From Costus lasius (taxonomy: Eukaryota; Streptophyta; Magnoliopsida; Zingiberales; Costaceae): a DNA stretch of 64,000 bases. A program made the translations under genes and the position numbers. Below the pieces are notes generated by a model that saw nothing but the letters and a program-made list of their open reading frames with translations, was not told where the DNA came from and searched no databases. The stretch is taken from the NCBI GenBank assembly GCA_027563935.2, contig CM050449.1, forward strand, positions 15,824,501 through 15,888,500. The letters are read 5' to 3'. Shown in pieces: positions 57,367 through 64,000 of this stretch (position 1 is its first letter; every line of letters begins with the position of its first letter).

Positions 57367-58377
57367 ACAGTGAGTACTTGAACCCACCTCAGTTTTGTAT
57401 GTTTCACTGTTCTTCTATTTTGGCATCGAGGACGATGCCTCTTTCACTGTGTGGGTGGGGAGGGGTACTTGTGCATCTACATGTGCAATTTCTGATATGC
57501 CTTTACTAGCTTTACTAGCTTTACCATTTACCATTTTGTTAACTTTGGTATGCTTAGCCCTCTCTAATTTGTACGAATTAACTGTCTCCCCCTGACTCTA
57601 GAACCTTAAAGTACATTCTTGCTCGCCTTCAAGCATACTTTTATCTATCCCTTGCTGTTTGGTTTGATCCACTTGCATGATTCCACCCTTTTTTGAATTT
57701 TGCTTGCATAAATCTAGCTCATGTGATTAATCCCCTCTTGGTAGCTAACTAAAAGATTGATTCTTGGTAAGTTGAGTTCCTATTTTAATTGTGGGATGCC
57801 ACTAGTTGTCTATACTCAATTTTGATATTGAATGGTTCCTTCCCCCCTCACTTGTTACATCCTCCATTTCGCCACCCAATTTGCGTATGAATGGGAATAG
57901 CAAAAAGAAAATTCTCTAGCAAAGTCTAGGGTACCCAAAAAAAAAAAAGGAGGACAAAGATCCTCTCAAAAAAAAGGAGGACAAAGATCCTTCCAAAAAA
58001 AAGGAGGACAAAGATCCTCCCAAAATTCTACACATATCTACTTATCTTCGCATCACTTGTAAAAGTAGTTTGATGTCTTCCTTTCCCACTTTCATCTCAA
58101 ACCCTTTGGAGGCTTCGAAAGATTGTATGAGAAGGAACTAGGATATTCATTATGGGGGGTGATAACCATATGGGGAACACATTTATCTTGGGTTGCAAGG
58201 CTTACCACTTTGATATTTGATAGGCGTTTACCACTTGTGGGATATTTGACCATAGCATGGTTCAATGTTAGCATTTTCTAAAAGGGGTTTGTATTCAAGT
58301 CTTATGGATCATCTTTACAGCTTAGTACCATTCTTTCTTTGCTTGAGGACAAGCAAGAGTTTAAGTCTGGGGAGATT
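57367..58377 (+). other. Athila 3' non-coding region with polypurine tract
   Basis: Non-coding. A ~28-bp palindromic tandem repeat is at 57937-58024. The polypurine tract GTCTGGGGAGATT lies at about 58365-58377, immediately before the 3' LTR. Confidence 0.7.
57937..58024. repeat. Palindromic A-run/GGAGGA tandem repeat, three units
   Basis: Each unit is a run of 8-12 A followed by GGAGGACAAAGATCCTYYC, whose GGAGGA and TCCTCC arms can pair. The units are about 28 bp apart. This is a minisatellite within the Athila 3' region. Confidence 0.9.
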
Positions 58378-59820
58378 TGTTAAGTCATTTTTATATAGAA
58401 ATTTTTATGTTATTTCCCTTGCTATATCTTTGCTTTTCAAGCATTTACACCTTATTTGTATGGAATTATTGTTTTATCTTCGGAATCTACACTCTTTGGT
58501 GTTTTTGCATCATTTCAGGGAAAAAGCGAGGGAATGCCACCATTTTCAGCAAAATCCGTATCCTCGGCAAAAACCACGATCCACCCAGTGACCAGAACCA
58601 CACCCCGTGGCTTTGGTGACGCCAGACGCCGATTTTTTCAGACTTCAACTCTCGACTTATCCACGTCAGATGGAAAGCTAACCAAGGACAGAAGTGGAAT
58701 TTGGCAAGGAGAACACAGGAAGAGGACACAAACCCTATTCACGTAAGGAATAGAGGGGGGAATTAGGGAGATCGATTGGGAGACACGCACGTAAGAGACG
58801 AGCGGCAGCTGAGGAGGCAACGGGAACGGCGCTTAATCGGAACAGAGAGGAGAACTTCGGCGGCGAGAGCCTTAGAAGTTTCGAGTGGATCCTTCCTCCT
58901 TGAGGTAGTCCTACCATCCTCTCCTCATTTACCTCGTTCTGTTCGTTTAACCATGGATGTATTGACTGAACCGATTTATGCTCTATTCTGTGACATGAGT
59001 ATTGTAGCTTAAACTTGTTTCAGGGCTTGGGAAAGCCCCTTGACGGTTTTATGTGTAGATTTTGAATGACATTATGCAAACCCTAGATTATCTTACCTTG
59101 CCTAGTTGCACTTTTTGAATGAAGTTTGCTTTGTTGCTTCCTTCACATTTTAGATATCTGGTATTGCCGAGAGGCACATCTAGATGTTCGACAGCCTAGG
59201 CGAGGGTACCTTAATCATCACACGAGAGTGGTTGATTAGGTACGGGCAGTACATACCATTTTGTTCTCTTTGGGTTTATTCGGGAGGGCATATTACGAGA
59301 GTATGCGTCGAGCCGTGCAAACACCTTGTTGCATCACCCGAGAGGGGACAACACGTACAAATGATGGGATGGTATGTACGATCTGGCGCTCCACGAGTTT
59401 ATTCGGTTTTACGCCCTACGACGGTAGACGTTAAATCGGGTAAAGCTCTTAGTTGCAAGTTGCATCGCTCGAGAGAGGACGACTTGCGCACTCTTGGATC
59501 GCCCCAGGATATTAAAAGAGGATTGCACTATGTTACTTCGTCCTTGCATAACACTTCAAGGTGGTGGACCCTAGCCCTGATTTCTTGCATCCTTGAACCC
59601 TTAGTTGAGCCATTACATTGTTTTCCTCTTGCGTTACCTTATTTCACTCTTGTTTAGCTTAATTTTAGACTTTAGCAACCTTTACAAAACCAACGAAAGA
59701 TCGTCTAGCTTGCGATAATCTAATTAGTCGGTACTTGGTATTTGGTCCCTGTGGGATCGATACATATTTATTACTTCGATAGCCCGTATACTTGAGGAAC
59801 GGTTAATTTACCGGCTATCA
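58378..59820 (+). repeat. Athila 3' LTR
   Basis: Starts TGTTAAGTCA after the polypurine tract and ends GGCTATCA, followed by the second copy of CCCAT. Confidence 0.95.
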
Positions 59821-59825
59821 CCCAT

Positions 59826-61890
59826 ACACTAAACACAAACTACAGCCATGCTCTGAACTATGCGTTTTCATTGGATATAGTGATATGCATCATGGTTAGC
59901 GTTGCCTTCATGTACCCACTGGTAGAATTTATATTTCTCGACATGTTGTTTTTGATGAAAAGTTGTTTCCTTTTGCCAAGCCTCAATCGCCAGGTACATC
60001 TCAAATTGACGACACTTACCTTGCTCCCATTTCCTCGCATTACTGGGGCATTCTTGGGGCCGCTCCGCAACAACCCAACACCTCTCGCTGGGACTCCTCC
60101 CCACCAAGGTTGATGGGACAAACACCTATCGTCTCCAACACTCCTTTAGACGCATCGCCTCCTTCACCTTGCTTTGAGTCCCCGTCTCGATGCATCTCTC
60201 CAGACGAATCGGCCTCCTCTCCTTCAGTTGATCCTCCACCTCGGCGCACCAGAGCTCTCAATGATATTTATAGAGACACGGTGCCTCTCGCTTTACATGC
60301 GAAAGCCTCCAGTAAACATCCTCTCCCAGAGGCACTGATCAGTGCGACAACTATTACGGAACCCACTTGCTTCACTCAAGCTTCCACAGACCCAACATGG
60401 AGAGCTGCGATGGCATCTGAATTTGATGCCCTGCTTCGCAATGGAACTTGGACTTTAGGTCCTCGACATTCATCTATGAACATAATTGGATACAAGTGGA
60501 TTTTTCGTTTAAAACATCGTGCTAATGGGACTATCGATCGTTACAAAGCAAGGTTGGTGGCTAAAGGCTTTCGACAGGTGCCTGGTATTGATTTCACTAA
60601 CACATTTAGTCCTGTCATCAAAATCACCACTGTTCGTTTGCTCTTAGCAATCGCTAGTACCTTCAACTGGCCAGTTTGACAATTGGATGTTTCCAATGCC
60701 TTTCTACATGGGCATCTGCAAGAAACGGTCTTCATGGAACAACCTCCTGGATTTACTCATCCACAATATCCTGCGCATGTCTACCGTCTTCAGAAATCTC
60801 TCTGTGGTCTTCGGCAGGCTCCTCGTGCGTGGTTTCATCGCCTTGGTAACTGGCTTCAAACACAGGGCTTTGTTGGCTCTAAGACAGACACGTCGTTATT
60901 CTTCTGTTGCACTTCCTCTTCTCAACTTTACATTCTCATATATGTTGACGATATTCTCCTAACTAGTAACGACTCTACTCAGATTGATGCCTTATTACTT
61001 GCTCTTGGAACTGAATTTGTCATTCGTGATCTTGGCACCGCACATTTTTTTCTTAGCATTGAACTGGCCAAACATCCTAACGGTTGTCACCTTAGTCAAA
61101 GCAAGTACATTATGGACCTTCTGCATTGCACTAATATGGATGGTGCAAAGCCAATCTCCACGCCTATCGCCATAGACATATCGGTGTCATCATCCTCTCT
61201 CTTGGAGGATGCCACCTTATATCGAAGCATTGTTGATGGTCTTCAATATGTCACGCTCACACGACCAGACATCACATATGCGGTCAATCATGCGTGCCAG
61301 TTTCTGCATGCGCCAACTCATCAACATTGGGAATCAGTCAAGCGAATACTTCGATATCTCAAAGGCACCATCTTACATGGCCTTTTCTTCATCAATCTTC
61401 CTCCACTGAATTACATGCTTACAGTGATGCTGACTGGGTAGGCTCTCCAGAAGATCGTCGCTCTACAAGTGGATACGCCATCTTTCTCGGCAAAAATCTC
61501 ATCTCTTGGAATTCCAAAAAGCAACCAACGGTCTCACGCTTCAGCACTGAGGCTGAATACAAAGCAGTTGCAAATTCTACAGCTGAACTAATTTGGATAC
61601 AGTCTCTCCTTACTGAGCTCAATCTCTCATCACCCACCATTCCCACTCTATGGTGTGATAACATTGGTGCAACTTATTTCGTTGCCAATCTTGTCTTTCA
61701 CGCACGCACCAAACATATTGAAATTGACTTTCATTTCGTCAGAGAGAGAGTGGCCACCAAGTAACTCAATGTGTCCTTTATTTCTTTGAAGGATCAGCTG
61801 GCCGATGTCTTAACCAAACCGCTCGCCAAACAACGACATCTCCTCTTAACATCCAAGCTCAATGTTTTACCTTCAAACACTGCGCTTGTG
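59826..61890 (+). pseudogene. Copia integrase C-terminus, reverse transcriptase and RNase H, broken
   Basis: It continues the copia polyprotein after the Athila insertion. Reverse transcriptase shows GYKWIFRLKHRANGTIDRYK, then LDVSNAFLHGHLQETVFMEQ and the catalytic IYVDDILL (near 60950). A TGA stop is at 60677-60679, just before LDVSNAF. RNase H shows [38 protein letters not shown] and LWCDNIGA in another frame starting near 61400. The tail KDQLADVLTKPL leads to the polypurine tract GTGGGGGAG at 61888-61896. Confidence 0.88.
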
Positions 61891-61896
61891 GGGGAG

Positions 61897-62121
61897 TATA
61901 AGCGTAACGATGGAAACTTGCCAGCTTACTCTTCATATCAAGAAAATTAATTCAGCCATTTATTTCTTTACAAATCTGTTACGCACCTTGTATAAAATAT
62001 TCTCTACCTTGTAAACAACATCAATCGTTGTATAAACAGAGGACATGTACAGCAATCGATACAGAGAGAAATAACAACAATTGTTTCTTCTACCTGTCTC
62101 TATCTCGTCACTGTTCTTTTA
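61897..62121 (+). repeat. Copia 3' LTR
   Basis: Starts TATAAGCGTAACG and ends CTGTTCTTTTA; the CA end has become TA. Its TATA box is changed to TATAAACA. Confidence 0.92.
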
Positions 62122-62149
62122 GCCTCCACCCAATAAAACACAGCCTAAT

Positions 62150-62460
62150 TCCAGAATGCTATTGACAGTGCCACCTTCTCCTTCTCCACTTTAAGTACCA
62201 AAGCTCGACAACCATGGCCTTGCCTTCACCATTGTACCCTCCAAGGAGCTCAAAGGCCCCCTCCTCAACCAATACCATGCCCTCTTGAACGTCTCCACCT
62301 ATTATCCTCGACGACATGTTTGTTGGCTTCTCGGCATCCACCAGATTGCTTGTTAGCTCCCATTACCTATTTGGTTGGAGCTTCAAGATGAATGGTGTCA
62401 CGCAGTCCTTTGACCTCTCCTCCCTGATGCTCAACCAAGCAAAAAGAATATCACCCTAGT
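62150..62460 (+). pseudogene. Fragment of an L-type lectin-domain receptor kinase gene
   Basis: Three pieces in different frames follow the order of an L-type lectin domain: SATFSFST (near 62172), then NHGLAFTIVPSKELKGPLLN (62200-62260) with QYHALLNV, then DDMFVGFSAST and SSHYLFGWSFKMNG with FDLSSL (62308-62430). The middle of the lectin domain is missing between the second and third piece, and no transmembrane or kinase part follows. It is a decayed, internally deleted gene fragment. Family members sense extracellular signals such as ATP at the plasma membrane; this copy cannot. Confidence 0.75.
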
Positions 62461-62970
62461 CGCAGCTACAAAGGTAAGATAAAAAAATTTACTTTTAGAT
62501 GTGTGCCTAAGCTTACTTTATGATTCACAAAATGAATCTTAGAGGTCCCCTCCGCTTAACTCCAGGAAACGGGGACCATGCTTAGGAGTTTTCATTGGGC
62601 CCCTCATGTCGAACTAGTTGGCGACATGGCAAACCTAGGGCTCGGGCTCAACGGTGGGTGGCAGTAGTGATGACAGGTAGCGACGCATAGTCTCAAGAGT
62701 TGGGGAATTATGAGTGAAACAATGAAAATTTAATAATAATAATAATAATGTAGTGAAAAAATACTTGAAAATAATTCCCCCGCCAAAGGATCAAAGCCGT
62801 GCCAATGTGAAACTTCTCTATTGGTATATCCACTCAACTTGAAATCACCCCACTCCATACCTAGTCCTAGCCTCAAGAGAAGGGATCAAAGCCTTGGATG
62901 GTTTTTTCCTCCTTGGTGTGTGGAGTGGCAATGAGTACAAGGAAGCGAAGAGGGTGGCAAGGCTTGGGTG
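62461..62970. other. Intergenic stretch
   Basis: No gene is supported. A short AAT microsatellite lies at about 62733-62748. Confidence 0.5.
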
Positions 62971-63465
62971 TAGGGGTGAGCATTATTCAGTTTTTACCGA
63001 ATTTACCGATCGGTAAATCAGTAAATCGGTAAATTGGTTCGGTAATTTCGGTTTTGGTTTTCGGTTCGGTATTGATTTTTATATAATTCGGTATTCAGTT
63101 TTCGGTTCGGTAAATTACCTATTTACCGATACATATATATTAATATATAAAAAGAAATTTTTATTTATTAATCTCTAACTCTTGGGCTCAATTTAATTTT
63201 TTTATCTTACCCTCTCAACCCAATCAGCCCAATTTAATTTTAATTTTTATTCTATTTTTTAATAAATTAATTAGGTAATATTTTAATATTTTTTAATCGG
63301 TAAAATTGGTAATTTATCGATTTACCGATCGGTAATTCGGTAATTTACCGATCGGTAAATATCAGATTCGGTATCGGTCTCGGTAATAAGTTTTTCGGTT
63401 TCGGTAAATCGATAAATCCTTATTCGGTTTTCGATTTTTTGATTTTTACCGAATGCTTAGCCCTA
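62971..63465. mobile_element. hAT MITE with perfect 8-bp target duplication (495 bp)
   Basis: The ends TAGGGGTGAGCATT and AATGCTTAGCCCTA are inverted. The flanks CTTGGGTG (62963-62970) and CTTGGGTG (63466-63473) are identical, the 8-bp signature of hAT transposition. The interior is built from variants of CGGTAAAT and TTCGGT, arranged partly in inverted order (ACCGAA on the left, TTCGGT on the right). It has no coding capacity. Confidence 0.9.
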
Positions 63466-63473
63466 CTTGGGTG

Positions 63474-64000
63474 GTTAGAACAATAATAATTCACACATAT
63501 ACATCCATGATGAGAGGCTTACTTGCTTATTTATAATAAGTTGTGGCTAAACCAAAAAAGGAATATATCACTTTCTTAGCAATGTAGACTAACCCTCTCA
63601 AAGGATTGGCAAATAGATGCCTTCATCAAACACCTCTACCATGTAAACTACCTAGCATTATAATAGACACTAGTGGTTGGCACCTCCTGCAAGCTTGTTG
63701 CCTATGGCATGGCCAATATGAGTGTTATTGCCTGTTTGTTAGCCATGAGCGTTGGAGCCCAAACCAGGTGATCAGCGGGTAAGTGCCACTTCTATGCCCT
63801 CATTCGGCCCTAGGCCCAATGAAGCAATCCTGAGTCTCTCCCCTACATTAGGCGCTTGCCTAGGGAATGATAGCACCCCAATCTAGGTGCCAAGCACCTA
63901 GGTGCCTTTGCCCTTGCCTTTATTAGGCTTCAAGATAAAATAGGTGTATAAACCTATTCTTGCTGCAAATCAATTGATATAAGCTCTCAATTCAATCAAT
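63474..64000. other. Intergenic stretch at the window end
   Basis: No gene or defined element was identified. Words CCTAGGTGCC and TTGCCTAGG recur at 63850-63905 as short imperfect repeats. Confidence 0.45.

Larger units (their letters stand above)
47276..59820 (+). mobile_element. Athila-lineage Ty3/gypsy element nested in the copia integrase
   Basis: 12,545 bp with LTRs 47276-48719 and 58378-59820 and target duplication CCCAT (47271-47275 and 59821-59825). The primer site TGGCGCCGTTGCCGGGGA (48726-48743) is complementary to tRNA-Asp, typical of Athila. Order is gag, protease, RT-RNase H, integrase, then a large 3' ORF region, then a polypurine tract (GTCTGGGGAGATT) before the 3' LTR. About 50 differences were counted by eye between the LTRs over ~1.44 kb, mostly transitions. 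All main ORFs carry stops or frameshifts, so it is not autonomous now. Confidence 0.95.
44784..62121 (+). mobile_element. Ty1/copia element, interrupted by an Athila element
   Basis: Identical-length 225-bp LTRs (44784-45008 and 61897-62121) differ at 9 positions. The flanking 5-bp target duplication is GCCTC (44779-44783 and 62122-62126). Excluding the Athila insertion and its duplication the element is about 4.79 kb. Gene order is gag, protease, integrase, reverse transcriptase, RNase H, which defines Ty1/copia. The short LTRs and small size would fit an Ivana/Oryco-like lineage, but this is a guess. Stops and frameshifts in gag, integrase, RT and RNase H show it is inactive. LTR termini are TA...CA rather than TG...CA. 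Confidence 0.92.
44352..62145. mobile_element. Tourist-like MITE B, split by the copia element
   Basis: The left end GGCTGTATTTTTTTTTGGGG begins directly after the TAA shared with MITE A. The matching right end CCCAATAAAACACAGCC followed by TAA (62146-62148) lies beyond the copia element. Without the copia insertion and its duplicated GCCTC the MITE is about 451 bp. Its body includes a Pro/His-coding GCTCGCCGCCTCAC-type minisatellite (44560-44770). Confidence 0.6.

Noticed and set aside
57937..58024. CRISPR-like repeat array
   Set aside because: It is a plant retrotransposon minisatellite: three contiguous units with no unique spacers.
59184..59657. 157-aa ORF in the Athila 3' LTR
   Set aside because: LTR sequence; the matching 5' LTR region does not keep the frame, and no domain is seen.

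Overview
The window is nuclear DNA of a flowering plant. The genes have plant-type GT-AG introns, and there are chloroplast and mitochondrial PPR genes, an Aux/IAA gene and typical plant Ty1/copia, Ty3/gypsy (Athila), hAT and Tourist-like elements. Strongly GC-rich 5' coding ends (the F-box gene and the 5' half of the minus-strand PPR gene) suggest a monocot, perhaps outside the grasses. That is an inference; I cannot name the species.

Layout. 915-4756: an old, internally emptied LTR retrotransposon. 5178-17769 (+): a ten-exon gene for the K63-specific JAMM deubiquitinase BRCC36. Its 8.3-kb first intron holds a hAT-type element with ~650-bp inverted arms, and one arm is split by a 2.04-kb solo LTR. 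Its second intron looks like a U12-type AT-AC intron. 19306-20553 (+): an intronless F-box gene. 20868-23393 (+): an intronless E+ class PPR gene that I recognise as the CRR21 orthologue. 23394-33959: about 10.5 kb with no gene, AT-rich, with two MITE-like elements and a decayed copia integrase relic. 33960-35828 (-): a P-class PPR gene resembling At5g11310/SOAR1. 36321-36649: a foldback MITE. 37140-38038 (-): a four-exon Aux/IAA gene with TGTCNN motifs upstream. 39267-40318 (-): a four-exon RNase T2 family gene whose catalytic residues are all replaced. 41.8-43.7 kb: a degenerate hAT-like element.

44.05-62.15 kb is a nest four elements deep in history. Two Tourist-like MITEs sit side by side. 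The second was split by a copia element (5-bp duplication GCCTC). The copia element was split in its integrase by a 12.5-kb Athila element (5-bp duplication CCCAT). All target duplications are visible. LTR divergence by eye (9/225 for copia, about 50/1440 for Athila) agrees with the order of insertion. Right of the nest are a lectin-receptor-kinase pseudogene fragment and a hAT MITE with a perfect 8-bp duplication.

The host genes (DNA repair, ubiquitin ligation, plastid RNA editing, ABA-type PPR, auxin response, RNase-like storage or defence) show no sign of acting as one pathway; this is an ordinary plant gene neighbourhood. I found no clear new multi-gene system. The observations most worth following are the all-catalytic-residues-lost RNase T2 gene, the AT-AC intron in BRCC36, and the hAT inverted duplication inside its first intron.
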